Positions 23,389 to 32,086 of a stretch of 47,499 nucleotides of DNA are shown here, one piece after another. Below the pieces are notes generated by a model, which saw only the letters and a program-made list of their open reading frames with translations, did not search any database and was not told the DNA's origin. Each line of letters begins with the position of its first letter. Position 1 is the first letter of the stretch. Location: assembly GCA_945619025.1 (NCBI GenBank), contig CALZBJ010000013.1:1-47499 (forward strand), read 5' to 3'. Source of the DNA: CALZBJ01 sp945619025 (GTDB taxonomy: Bacteria; Pseudomonadota; Gammaproteobacteria; Cardiobacteriales; Wohlfahrtiimonadaceae). The translations under genes and the position numbers were made by a program.

Positions 23389-24705
23389 CTAGAATTGTTC
23401 TTCTTCTGTTGATCCTTTAAGTGCGGTGACTGACGATTCGCCCCCTTGGATCACCGTGGTCACATCGTCAAAGTATCCCGCGCCTACCTCCTGCTGATGC
23501 GCAACGAAGGTATAGCCTTTTTCACTTGCCGCAAACTCAGGTTCCTGAACTTTTTCAACATAGTGCTTCATGCCTTCCCCACGCGCATAATTGTACGCAA
23601 GATCAAACATGTTGTACCACATATTGTGGATTCCCGCCAAGGTTACAAACTGGTAGACATAGCCCATATTGGCAAGCTCTTGTTGGAAGGTTGCGATGGT
23701 TTTATCATCTAAATTACGCTTCCAGTTAAAGGAGGGTGAACAGTTATAAGCAAGGAGTTTTCCGGGGAATTTCGCGTGGATCGCTTCCGCAAATTTACGC
23801 GCTTCATCAAGATCAGGCGTCGCTGTTTCACACCATAAAAGATCCGCATAAGGCGCATAAGCAAGGCCGCGAGCAATCGCTTGATCAATCCCAGCGCGAG
23901 TGCGATAAAACCCTTCTGCCGTGCGCTCACCTTCAATAAAAGCATGATCGTATGGATCCGCATCCGAGGTGATTAAATCTGCGGCATTGGCATCCGTTCG
24001 CGCCAGTAAAATGGTGGGAACGCCCATCACATCCGCCGCTAATCGTGCGGATACCAATTTTTGAATCGCTTCTTGGGTCGGGACTAATACCTTGCCGCCC
24101 ATGTGCCCACACTTTTTAACCGCTGCGAGCTGATCTTCAAAGTGAACACCCGCCGCGCCGCTTGCAATCATATTTTTCATCAATTCATGAGCATTTAATA
24201 CCCCGCCAAAGCCCGCTTCCGCATCGGCAATAATGGGGAGGAAAAAGTCGATCGCTTCCTCTTCTTTCACTTTGCCTGCGCAGATGCCCTGCCACTGAAT
24301 TTCATCGGCACGTTTAAAGGTATTATTGATGCGATTGACCACTTGGGGAACCGAATCATAGGAATAGAGTGATTGGTCGGGATACATGGTTTCGGAGCTA
24401 TTAGCATCCGCCGCTACTTGCCAGCCGGAGAGATAGATCGCCTCGATGCCCGCTTTCGCTTGTTGGAGCGCTTGCCCACCGGTTAATGCCCCAAGTGAGT
24501 TAACGTAGCCTTTTTTAGATGCGCCATTGACTAACGCCCATAAACGCTCAGCGCCGCGAGTTGCTAAGGTATACTCAATCTTTACACTGCCGCGTAGACG
24601 CACCACATCTTCTGCGCTATAAGGACGGGTAATATTGGCCCAACGGGGATTGTCGCGCCACTCTTGTTCTAATGCTTGAATCTGCTCTTTACGTGTCGTA
24701 GTCAT
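23389..24705 (-). CDS. aceA: Isocitrate lyase AceA
   Basis: AceA splits isocitrate into glyoxylate and succinate. I place the start at the ATG at 24705 (438 residues). An upstream ATG at 24714 abuts the GAGGAG ribosome-binding site with no spacing, whereas the second ATG has the normal 9-base spacing. The family signature KKCGHMGGKVLVP carries the catalytic cysteine. Other marks are LSGWQVAAD near residue 90, FLPIIADAEAGFGG and NCSPSFNWKRNLDD. It lies between aceB and aceK on the minus strand. Confidence 0.98.
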   Translation of the reverse strand: MTTTRKEQIQALEQEWRDNPRWANITRPYSAEDVVRLRGSVKIEYTLATRGAERLWALVNGASKKGYVNSLGALTGGQALQQAKAGIEAIYLSGWQVAADANSSETMYPDQSLYSYDSVPQVVNRINNTFKRADEIQWQGICAGKVKEEEAIDFFLPIIADAEAGFGGVLNAHELMKNMIASGAAGVHFEDQLAAVKKCGHMGGKVLVPTQEAIQKLVSARLAADVMGVPTILLARTDANAADLITSDADPYDHAFIEGERTAEGFYRTRAGIDQAIARGLAYAPYADLLWCETATPDLDEARKFAEAIHAKFPGKLLAYNCSPSFNWKRNLDDKTIATFQQELANMGYVYQFVTLAGIHNMWYNMFDLAYNYARGEGMKHYVEKVQEPEFAASEKGYTFVAHQQEVGAGYFDDVTTVIQGGESSVTALKGSTEEEQF

Positions 24706-24767
24706 AATTGCCATCTCCTCTTATTATTGTGTTATCTGGCTTGGTTTAAGGTGTTACTTATATAGAT

Positions 24768-24806
24768 TTTTTATACGAACTTTTTATACGGATTTCTTAT
24801 ACAAAC
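24768..24806. repeat. Three tandem 13-bp direct repeats in the aceB-aceA gap
   Basis: TTTTTATACGAAC, TTTTTATACGGAT and TTCTTATACAAAC follow each other exactly, with a TATAG half-match 11 bases before the first TATAC. They fill the middle of the 121-base gap between aceB and aceA. A protein-binding or RNA-processing role is possible; none is known to me. Confidence 0.7.
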
Positions 24807-24826
24807 TATTTACGGATCCATCGTGA

Positions 24827-26389
24827 TTAAATGTACTGATAGGCCGGAATGGTTAAAAACTCTTCAAATCGATCGGATTCAACAAGCTCTACGAAAATCT
24901 CGGCGGCTCTGCGTAGGCTGGTCTCATTATTTGCCTCGGGAAGAAGCTCATTGACGGTACTTTCTACTAAGCCTTTCACTCGCTCAAGCGTGATCGGCTC
25001 GCCATCGCTACTGGTTAACCCTGGAACGCGAATCCATTGCCACAGCTGCGCTCTTGAAATTTCGGCTGTTGCCGCATCTTCCATCAGATTAAAGATCGGA
25101 ACGGCGCCATTTCCATCGAGCCATGCGACGATATAGCGAATCGCGACACTGACGTTACCTTCAACCCCTTCGGGCGTAATTGTTCCTTCTGGAATCGTCA
25201 ATAGATCTGCTTGGGTGACGGTTAAATCGGTGAGCTGTTTGCCAATCTGATTGGGCTCTGGCATATATTCATTGAAAACCTCTTCCGCAATCGATACGAG
25301 CGCCGGATGCGCAACCCACGTCCCATCATGCCCATCTTGCACCTCGCGGAGCTTATCAAGGCGAACTTTTTCACTTGCCGCTTCATTGGCTGCCGGGTCA
25401 TTTTTAACCGGAATTTGCGCCGCCATTCCCCCCATCGCATGGGCCCCACGCTTGTGACAGGTCTTAATTAACAGTTGCGAATAACTGCGTAAGAAATGGG
25501 TGGTCATCGTCACTTGCGAGCGCTCTGGCAATACCTTATCGGGATGATTGCGGAAACGTTTAATAAAGCTAAAGATATAATCCCAGCGCCCCGCATTAAG
25601 CCCAACGATATAGTTACGCAGCTCATATAAAATCTCTTCCATCTGGAAGGCCGCCGGAATCGTCTCAATTAAGACCGTACAGCGCAATGTGCCCGGTTTC
25701 ATGCCGAGATAATCCTCGGTAAATTTAAAGACATCATTCCAAAAACGCGCTTCCAAATAGTGCTCAAGCTTCGGAATATAGAGATATAATCCTTTTTTAT
25801 GCTTGGTGGCACTTTCGTAGTTATTGGCCATAAAGACCGCAAAATCAAAGAGGCTTCCACTTATCGGATTATTTTGGTAGAGAACGTGTTTTTCCTCTAA
25901 GTGGAGCCCGCGAACTCGCACCATCAGCACCGCAGGATCGTCGCCGACCTCATAGATACGGCCATCAGGATTATTAAAAGTGAGTGAATTTGTGTAAGCA
26001 TCATGCAGATTAACTTGCCCTTGAATCACATTATCCCACGAGGGACTATACGCATCCTCAAGGTCCGCCATGAAGACCTTTGCCCCACTATTGAGCGCAT
26101 TGATCATCATTTTACGATCGCACGGACCAGTAATCTCAACGCGGCGATCTAAAATATCGGTATAGAGCGGTGCAACTTGCCAATCGCTCTCGCGAATTTC
26201 TTTCGTTTCTGGGAGAAAATCGAGCGTTCCCCCTTGATCGAGCAGTGCTTGACGCGCCTCTCGGTCAGCCATCAATTGACGGCGGGTCTCGCCAAAGCGT
26301 TTCTCGAGCGCCTCGATTAATGCGTGGGTTAATGGGGATAATACTTTTTCGTATCTCGGCTCAATGGTTTCAGTAAATCGTATCGCCAT
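24827..26389 (-). CDS. aceB: Malate synthase A AceB
   Basis: AceB condenses glyoxylate with acetyl-CoA to malate. The ATG at 26389 (520 residues) is preceded by AGAGGAAGA; a GTG 21 bases upstream would put that site inside the gene. The protein shows TGPCDRKMMINALNSGAKVF, ADLEDAYSPSW, the catalytic VLIETIPAAFQMEEILYEL with LNAGRWDYIFSFIKRF, and MGGMAAQIPVKND. Length and motifs fit the A isoform rather than the ~720-residue GlcB. It is the first gene of the ace operon and is divergent from a LysR-type regulator. Confidence 0.98.
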   Translation of the reverse strand: MAIRFTETIEPRYEKVLSPLTHALIEALEKRFGETRRQLMADREARQALLDQGGTLDFLPETKEIRESDWQVAPLYTDILDRRVEITGPCDRKMMINALNSGAKVFMADLEDAYSPSWDNVIQGQVNLHDAYTNSLTFNNPDGRIYEVGDDPAVLMVRVRGLHLEEKHVLYQNNPISGSLFDFAVFMANNYESATKHKKGLYLYIPKLEHYLEARFWNDVFKFTEDYLGMKPGTLRCTVLIETIPAAFQMEEILYELRNYIVGLNAGRWDYIFSFIKRFRNHPDKVLPERSQVTMTTHFLRSYSQLLIKTCHKRGAHAMGGMAAQIPVKNDPAANEAASEKVRLDKLREVQDGHDGTWVAHPALVSIAEEVFNEYMPEPNQIGKQLTDLTVTQADLLTIPEGTITPEGVEGNVSVAIRYIVAWLDGNGAVPIFNLMEDAATAEISRAQLWQWIRVPGLTSSDGEPITLERVKGLVESTVNELLPEANNETSLRRAAEIFVELVESDRFEEFLTIPAYQYI

Positions 26390-26736
26390 GATTCTTCCTC
26401 TCTTCACCACAAAAACAGCGCCCCGACACTCTGTTTCAATCTCTTGCCTACTCGCCTATTTGCCTATCAAGAAGCGTTGTGCTATCTATAGTTTTATCAG
26501 CGTCTCTCTATTTATATTAATAACTCGTTCTGACTCGGATAATAAAAGTAAATAGAGGATCGGTTTTCAGCTTTTTTGTTGTTTTTGTTTACTGTGGTTT
26601 GTCGTTATTATTCTTATTTGTCTAAGGCTTGACTTCATCCTGCCCAGATCAAAGCGGAATATCAAACACTTAATGATTCGATTACGGTATTCAAAGCATA
26701 CTAAAAATTTATAATGCAGTAAGCATGAGGCTTTAC
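26390..26736. promoter_or_regulatory. Divergent control region of aceBAK and the LysR gene
   Basis: The 347-base gap holds a 9-bp inverted repeat CTCTATTTA (26506-26514) / TAAATAGAG (26549-26557) with a 34-base spacer near the aceB side, and a direct repeat ACTCG-N5-ACTCG between its arms. A TATAAT (26710-26715) lies 21 bases before the LysR start, without a good -35. The inverted repeat is a candidate operator, unproven. Confidence 0.45.
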
Positions 26737-27693
26737 ATGGATAAATCACTCTTTTTCCAACGCCAATTTTTCAATACGTTACGCACATTTTGCACCGTTG
26801 TGGTCGAAGGAAGCTTCTCTAATGCCGCTCTTGAATTAAAAACAAGCCAGCCCGCGGTCTCGCTTCAGATTCAATCCTTAGAGAAATATCTCGATGTGAT
26901 TTTATTTGAGCGAAAAGGGCCAAAAATCTGCATTACCCCCGATGGTCGCGCCCTTTATGAGATGGCGATGCCGGCGCTTTCTACCATTGAAGCCCTACCG
27001 GATCAGTTTTTAAGCAGTCGCGGGGAGCTTCAGCATGGCGATCTGACTCTTGTGGGTGGGGAGACGGCGCTATTAAATATTCTCCCGCCCTATCTCAAGC
27101 TCTTTTCAACGCGCTATCCGAACATTAATCTCATTATTCATTCCACCTTAACGCAGACGATTCCGGAGATTATTCTCTCCAATAAGGCCGATTTTGCGAT
27201 TGGATCGCTTTTTGAGGAAAATGATGAGCTCCTCTATTCGCCGATTTTTAAATTCCCCTCTCTTCTCATCATGCCGCACAATCACCCACTTGCTGAGCTT
27301 GAAATCATTACGCTCCGCGATATTGCTGCCTATACGCTCATCATGCCACCGGAGTATTCCTATTCCTGGTGGTCGATCAATCAGGTTTTTAAAAATAATA
27401 ATATTGAGTGCCCAAGCCAGCTCACTGTATCAAGTAGCGAGGCGGTAAAGCGCTATGTTCGTGAAGGCCTTGGCGTTGCGATTATTATGAGCGCAGGCGA
27501 AATTAATTATAATGATCTCCTTGCTGTGCCGATGAGTCGCTATTTCCCTCATCGCGATTATGGACTGATCCAACGGCGCGGAAAATTTCTCTCTCCTCAA
27601 GCGCGGAAATTTAAAGAGCTCCTTCTTTCCAATGAGATTCAACTGCCTAAAGCAAAATTGCTCCACACGCCCGTCGTACCAAACCTTTCATAA
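26737..27693 (+). CDS. LysR-family transcriptional regulator, 318 aa
   Basis: The N-terminal winged helix-turn-helix is clear (FFNTLRTFCTVVVEGSFSNA, ALELKTSQPAVSLQIQSLEK, then LFERKGPKICITPDGRAL). The remainder is the periplasmic-binding-type effector domain (GDLTLVGGETALLNILPPYL, a DFAIGSLFEEND segment, and EGLGVAIIMSAGEI). I prefer the ATG at 26737 because TGAGG lies 7 bases before it; an ATG at 26725 would add four residues. It is divergent from aceB, so control of the glyoxylate shunt is a reasonable guess. The CbbR/CysB-like branch cannot be assigned by eye. Confidence 0.92.
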   Translation: MDKSLFFQRQFFNTLRTFCTVVVEGSFSNAALELKTSQPAVSLQIQSLEKYLDVILFERKGPKICITPDGRALYEMAMPALSTIEALPDQFLSSRGELQHGDLTLVGGETALLNILPPYLKLFSTRYPNINLIIHSTLTQTIPEIILSNKADFAIGSLFEENDELLYSPIFKFPSLLIMPHNHPLAELEIITLRDIAAYTLIMPPEYSYSWWSINQVFKNNNIECPSQLTVSSSEAVKRYVREGLGVAIIMSAGEINYNDLLAVPMSRYFPHRDYGLIQRRGKFLSPQARKFKELLLSNEIQLPKAKLLHTPVVPNLS

Positions 27694-27849
27694 GAGAGTA
27701 AACAGGGTTAAATACCGCAAAGAAACCCCAAAATTCTTTTATCTATGTTATTATTTATAAAGAGCTGTTAATTTTCTGTATCTTCTACGAAATAACCGCT
27801 CAGGAATCTCTCATCTATTTAATATCATTGATCAAACTGTGAGTCTGCT

Positions 27850-28056
27850 TTGGACAATCTTGCCATACAAGTTTTCTCGACCGTATCGATTATTTATCCG
27901 CTAACCTGCCTTATTTTGCTTGTGATAACGCTGGTGAGCCACTATTTGGTAAAAAAGAAAGGTCGCACCATTCCCAATTTAATTCATCTCTATATTCTCA
28001 CCGGCGTCAGCATTGCCGGAACTGCGATTATGATGATGTTAAATTCGGTCGCCTAA
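27850..28056 (+). CDS. Small two-helix membrane protein, 68 aa
   Basis: The only available start is a TTG at 27850, with a stop seven codons upstream and no good ribosome-binding site. The product has two hydrophobic helices (about residues 10-34 and 44-63) joined by a basic loop (VKKKGRTIPN), a plausible inner-membrane hairpin. It stands alone between the LysR gene and ygiC. Function unknown. Confidence 0.5.
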   Translation: MDNLAIQVFSTVSIIYPLTCLILLVITLVSHYLVKKKGRTIPNLIHLYILTGVSIAGTAIMMMLNSVA

Positions 28057-28066
28057 ATATTAAAGT

Positions 28067-28103
28067 TAAAAAAAGCCCCTAATCTCTGCTGAAATTAAGG
28101 GCT
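28067..28103 (-). terminator. Terminator of the ygiB-ygiC operon
   Basis: AGCCCTTAAT and ATTAGGGGCT pair on the minus strand (28094-28103 with 28074-28083, one mismatch) and are followed by a run of seven or more T on that strand. Confidence 0.85.
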
Positions 28104-28137
28104 ATTAGGTTATGCTACTTAGCTCTTGGATCGACAA

Positions 28138-29337
28138 TTACGCGGTAAAAATACCCGCTGAATCCTCTTCCGATACCGGTAAAATCATATGGGGATAGAA
28201 GCGTGATAAATCTTGAGTCACAAGACTCTTATCTTCGCGAATGCCGATACCGCACGCGGTTTCCCCAACAATCCAACTGCCGATTAAGGTGTAATTATCC
28301 TCAAATTTAGGCAGCGGATAATAGGCTTGCAATACTGCGCCCTCTTCACCGTACGGCCCTTCCGATTCATAGATCACCTCGCCCCGATCGATAATCTCGA
28401 TATTCGCCCCTTCGCGAGAAAAGAGCGGTTTACGCACATAATGGCTCATCGCTTTTGCGCGCGGATCATCATCAAAATAGGCTTCCAATAAATTTGGGTG
28501 ATGCGGAAACATCTCCCACATTAAGGGCAATAGCGCTTTATTTGAAAGAATTCCTTTCCACGCGGGCTCAAGCCAGAGCGTTGATGCATTGCCGAGATAT
28601 TCTGCAAAATCCTCACGGAACATAAATTCCCACGGATAGAGCTTAAAAATCGCCTCGATAACGCCATCGTAAGGGTCGGTAAATTCGAGGTTTTCGCCAA
28701 TGCCGATCTCTTCCATAAAGAGAAAGCTATTTTCGATCTCGGCATCGGTTGCACAATCTTGCAGATACTGCGTTGTTCCGCGATCTTCCACCGAATCATC
28801 ACAGCAAGCAAAATGCAGATGATGCAGATTATAAAAGCGTTTAAACTCAACAAATCGATCAATCAGCGCCTCTTGAATGCTATTAAATTGATCGCTGCCT
28901 TCCGGAAGATTGCCCGCCTCCCCTTGATCTTCAAACCAGAGCCATTGGAAAAAAGCCGACTCAAAGAGCGATGTGGGCGTATCGGCATTATATTCAAGCA
29001 TTTTCGGCGGCATTTTACCATCATAGGCAAAATCAAAACGCCCGTAGAGTGACGGCTCTTCCTTCTCCCACGAGGTTCGAATGAGCGGCCACACTTTACG
29101 GGGAATGGCGAACTTTTCAAGCAGCGCATCATCATGCACCACCCGTTCTACCGCCTTTAGCGCCATGCCATGTAGCTCTTCCGTTGCCGTCTCAATCTCT
29201 TCGATCTCATCGAGCGAAAACTCATAATAATAATCCTCGCACCAATAGGGCTCGCCATACATGGTGTGATAACTAAATCCATACTCTTCCGCTTGCGCCT
29301 TCCAATGCGGGCGCTCGCTAATTGCAACTCGTCTCAT
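28138..29337 (-). CDS. ygiC: YgiC-type glutathionylspermidine-synthase-family ATP-grasp protein
   Basis: The protein has 399 residues and the fold of the C-terminal synthetase domain of glutathionylspermidine synthase (YgiC/YjfC group), which ligates a carboxylate to an amine using ATP. Visible marks are PHWKAQAEEYGFSYH near the N-terminus, PKMLEYNADTPTSLFESAFF and WLWFEDQ (substrate carboxylate region), YVRKPLFSREGANI (ATP-binding loop) and LIGSWIVGETACGIGIRED at the end. The true substrate of YgiC proteins is not settled. It follows ygiB by 13 bases, the same pair as in E. coli (ygiBC near tolC), although tolC is not here. Confidence 0.93.
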   Translation of the reverse strand: MRRVAISERPHWKAQAEEYGFSYHTMYGEPYWCEDYYYEFSLDEIEEIETATEELHGMALKAVERVVHDDALLEKFAIPRKVWPLIRTSWEKEEPSLYGRFDFAYDGKMPPKMLEYNADTPTSLFESAFFQWLWFEDQGEAGNLPEGSDQFNSIQEALIDRFVEFKRFYNLHHLHFACCDDSVEDRGTTQYLQDCATDAEIENSFLFMEEIGIGENLEFTDPYDGVIEAIFKLYPWEFMFREDFAEYLGNASTLWLEPAWKGILSNKALLPLMWEMFPHHPNLLEAYFDDDPRAKAMSHYVRKPLFSREGANIEIIDRGEVIYESEGPYGEEGAVLQAYYPLPKFEDNYTLIGSWIVGETACGIGIREDKSLVTQDLSRFYPHMILPVSEEDSAGIFTA

Positions 29338-29350
29338 GAATCCCCTTTAA

Positions 29351-30013
29351 TTATCCGCCAAAACTGCGTGATGAAGAGCGTGACGAGGTTCCTTTTTTCG
29401 ATTGTGCCGCATGTTGCTGATTGGCCACCACTTGTCCAAAACCACCGCGTTTTAAGGTGCGTGTGGTTTTCGGTGCAGGTTTTAAATCCCCTTTAGGAAC
29501 GGATACGGTTTTTCCAGCGGTTGCTGCGCCATACGATTTCCCCGTTGCATCATAAAATTGACCTTTTCCAGCGCCGGCTTGTGGCGTATAAAGAGGCTTT
29601 TGCGCCACCATTCCGCTCGACATACGCCCAAACATATAGCCTGCAATCAGTGGCATCCACATACTGCCTGAGCTTTGATATTGCTGTCTTTCACCATTTT
29701 CATTACTCACGGTTTGACAAGCAGCCGCTCCGAACTCCGCTTCACAATCTGCTTGTGAGGCAAATTTTGGCGCGCTTGAGATCGCTTCTAATTTGGCCGA
29801 TTCATAGGCGTTATAACACTCTTGCCCCATGTTTGGATTGGCCTCAAAACAGGCTTCGGGGGATTCATAAATGGTTAAATTTTCATTCGGCTCATTGCCA
29901 CCGCAAGCGGTTAATGTCATCACCGCAAGAGCTAAAGGCGCTAATTTAAGCAGAGGACGACGTTTACGAAAACGGTCGCGATTGATCGATTTTGTGCGTT
30001 TTAATTCAGTCAT
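29351..30013 (-). CDS. ygiB: YgiB-type (DUF1190) lipoprotein
   Basis: The basic N-terminus (KSINRDRFRKRRP) is followed by a hydrophobic segment ending in the lipobox LTAC (Cys37), so it is probably an outer- or inner-membrane lipoprotein. The body has the DUF1190 features: two Cys-containing repeats (CFEANPNMGQECYNAYESAK and DCEAEFGAAACQ), then MPLIAGYMFGRM and a Gly/Ser/Arg-rich tail ending SRSSSRSFGG. It has 220 residues, normal for the family. It is cotranscribed with ygiC. The function in envelope maintenance is unproven. Confidence 0.92.
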   Translation of the reverse strand: MTELKRTKSINRDRFRKRRPLLKLAPLALAVMTLTACGGNEPNENLTIYESPEACFEANPNMGQECYNAYESAKLEAISSAPKFASQADCEAEFGAAACQTVSNENGERQQYQSSGSMWMPLIAGYMFGRMSSGMVAQKPLYTPQAGAGKGQFYDATGKSYGAATAGKTVSVPKGDLKPAPKTTRTLKRGGFGQVVANQQHAAQSKKGTSSRSSSRSFGG

Positions 30014-30349
30014 ACTACTCTCTTTTTTATCTGTAAATGGCGATCTAAAATCCCCGTGGGATTCGTATAATTATGATTTCTGATTGATTCTACCATCTTT
30101 TTAATGCGTAGGTTAAGAATCCTCGGCTTATTTTCACCCGCTTTTTGCCTTCTTATTGCCGATTGCAATCGATGACTCCATTGATAACTATTTAATCAAT
30201 CTGTCTATTTAAACGCGTTTTTATCCCGGATCATGCATGAAAGTTTCATAAACAGTTCTCTTTTTGCGATTATGTTTTATTTTTCTCGATGGATTGAATA
30301 GCGCCGATAAATCAATCGATTGCCCTTTTGTAAATAATTCAAAAAAGAC

Positions 30350-30379
30350 TAGACAAAGCCAGATTTAATCATCTAATAT
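30350..30379 (+). promoter_or_regulatory. Candidate promoter of the MHS transporter
   Basis: TAGACA (30350-30355) and TAATAT (30374-30379) are separated by 18 bases. The operator-like palindrome lies just downstream of the -10, where a repressor would block initiation. Confidence 0.4.
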
Positions 30380-30391
30380 GAATTTATATTC

Positions 30392-30405
30392 ACTAACATA
30401 TTAGC
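30392..30405. promoter_or_regulatory. Candidate HpaR operator before the transporter
   Basis: ACTAACATATTAGC differs at two positions from the perfect palindrome ACTAATATATTAGT found before hpaG1 (44875-44888). The shared sequence suggests the transporter belongs to the HPA regulon. Confidence 0.45.
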
Positions 30406-30521
30406 TATATTTTTAGCCGGGTATAAAAAAGAGTACAAAGCGCCCACCGTTAGCCGAATAAATCATCGAATAAGAAAGATAACAATTAGCACGAGATATA
30501 TGTATATATATTGGAGGAAAT

Positions 30522-31901
30522 ATGTCTACAACAACGCTATCCGTTGAGGAGATGCAACAGCGCTCGGACGAAGCAAAACGCACACGCCGAGTGGCTTACG
30601 CAACCATTATTGGGACCACCATTGAATGGTATGACTTTTTTATCTATTCCAGTGCCGCCGCACTGATCTTTAGCAATCTCTTTTTCAAACCTGCGGGCGA
30701 TACCTTTGCGACCATTTTAGCCTTCGCATCGGTGGGAATTAGCTTCCTATTTAGACCGCTCGGCGCGTTTTTAGCCGGACACTTTGGCGACCGAATCGGA
30801 CGCCGTGCGATGCTCGTCATTACCCTCATTGCCATGGGACTTGCCACCACATTAATCGGACTCTTGCCCACCTATGAATCCATCGGCATTATGGCACCCA
30901 TCTTATTGATTCTTCTGCGCATTATTCAAGGAATTTCCTCAGGCGGCGAATGGGGTGGCGCGGTATTGATGGCCGTTGAACATGCCCCCGATAATAAACG
31001 CGGTCTTTATGGCTCTTTCCCACAAATAGGTGTTCCGCTTGGGCTTCTCCTTGCATCGGCAGTATTTGCGCTCATGAGTGGGGTGATTTCCCCCGGTGAA
31101 GAGTTTGTTAAATGGGGCTGGCGTATTCCGTTTTTACTTAGTATTGTACTTCTCTTTTTAGGCCATTGGGTGCGCCGTTCTGTGGACGAAAGCCCGATCT
31201 TTGAAGAGATTAAAGAGCGTAAATCGAGCACGAAAGCGCCGGTTGTAGAACTCTTTAAAAATCACTCTCTGCTCGTACTCCTTGCTGCGCTTGTTTTTGC
31301 CGGAAATAGTGCCCTTGGTTATATGACAACCGGTGGATTTATCCAAAACTACACTACCGACCCGAATGGGCCGCTTGGAATGGATCGAACGCCGATCTTA
31401 ATTGTGGTGACGATTTCAGCCGCGTCATGGCTCTTCTTTACCTGGCTTGCGGGCTATTGGTCTGACAAGATTGGTCGCCGTAATATCTATTTAATTGGCT
31501 GGGCCATTCAGTTTATCGGCGTGTTTGCTCTCTTCCCCCTTGTCAATATGGGAACGTGGCAGAGCGTGCTTTCAGCTCTTTGTCTCCTGTCCGTTGGAAT
31601 TGGGCTTACCTATGGCGCGCAATCGGCGTTTTATGCAGAGCTCTTCCCCGCTTCGATCCGTTTCTCAGGCGTATCAATTTCCTACGCTATCGGGGCAATT
31701 ATCGGGGGCGCATTTGCACCGATGATCGCAAAATGGTTGATTGCGGCCACAGGTTCAACAGAATCCGTTGTGGTCTATCTCACCATTATGACGGGGCTCG
31801 GGCTTGTTTCGACCTTGCTTTTAAAAGATCGAAGCCGCATTCCACTTGGCCCAGATCATGAAGAATTGCAACTTCAATCACCCATTTATGGCATAAAATA
31901 G
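30522..31901 (+). CDS. MHS-type major facilitator transporter (probable HPA/aromatic acid uptake)
   Basis: The protein has 459 residues and twelve predicted helices. The N-terminal TIIGTTIEWYDFFIYSSAA and the loop GHFGDRIGRRAML are hallmarks of the metabolite:H+ symporter (MHS) family (ShiA, ProP, KgtP relatives); RIIQGISSGGEWGGAVLMAVEH follows in helix 4-5 and YWSDKIGRRN repeats the loop in the second half. The ribosome-binding site TTGGAGGAAAT is strong. It is followed on the same strand by an AraC regulator of the HPA type, and its promoter carries an HpaR-like palindrome, so uptake of 4-hydroxyphenylacetate is the likely role. Substrate unproven. Confidence 0.9.
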   Translation: MSTTTLSVEEMQQRSDEAKRTRRVAYATIIGTTIEWYDFFIYSSAAALIFSNLFFKPAGDTFATILAFASVGISFLFRPLGAFLAGHFGDRIGRRAMLVITLIAMGLATTLIGLLPTYESIGIMAPILLILLRIIQGISSGGEWGGAVLMAVEHAPDNKRGLYGSFPQIGVPLGLLLASAVFALMSGVISPGEEFVKWGWRIPFLLSIVLLFLGHWVRRSVDESPIFEEIKERKSSTKAPVVELFKNHSLLVLLAALVFAGNSALGYMTTGGFIQNYTTDPNGPLGMDRTPILIVVTISAASWLFFTWLAGYWSDKIGRRNIYLIGWAIQFIGVFALFPLVNMGTWQSVLSALCLLSVGIGLTYGAQSAFYAELFPASIRFSGVSISYAIGAIIGGAFAPMIAKWLIAATGSTESVVVYLTIMTGLGLVSTLLLKDRSRIPLGPDHEELQLQSPIYGIK

Positions 31902-31964
31902 ATAAAACCATCTGCATTAACAGCGCATTAGATTGCTAGTGCGCTTGTAAAAACCCCACTAAAG

Positions 31965-31992
31965 AGGCCATAATGAATGTATGGCCTTTTTA
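31965..31992 (+). terminator. Terminator after the MHS transporter
   Basis: AGGCCATA (31965-31972) pairs with TATGGCCT (31980-31987) across a 7-base loop and is followed by a T-run. A second hairpin (GCGCATTAG/CTAGTGCGC, 31923-31944) precedes it. Confidence 0.85.
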
Positions 31993-32086
31993 ACTTACGC
32001 CTCATAAATCATCTATAACAATAATAAATAACAATAATACGATACAGATCACCTTCGTTGGTTAGATCTCGGATTTGGAGCATCAC

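Larger units (their letters stand above)
30014..30521. other. 508-base divergent region between ygiB and the MHS transporter
   Basis: No gene is visible. Nearer the transporter it holds a promoter candidate (30350-30379) and a palindrome similar to the HpaR-like operator before hpaG1 (30392-30405). The ygiB-proximal half is AT-rich without clear structure. Confidence 0.5.

Noticed and set aside
24768..24806. Replication-origin iterons
   Set aside because: Three AT-rich units inside the ace operon with no replication protein or DnaA boxes nearby.
28759..29135. Overlapping frames on both strands in ygiC
   Set aside because: They are other-frame shadows of a recognised ATP-grasp protein.
29521..29949. 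A 142-codon plus-strand frame antisense to ygiB
   Set aside because: It mirrors the ygiB codons and has no start signal or domain; ygiB is clearly the real gene.
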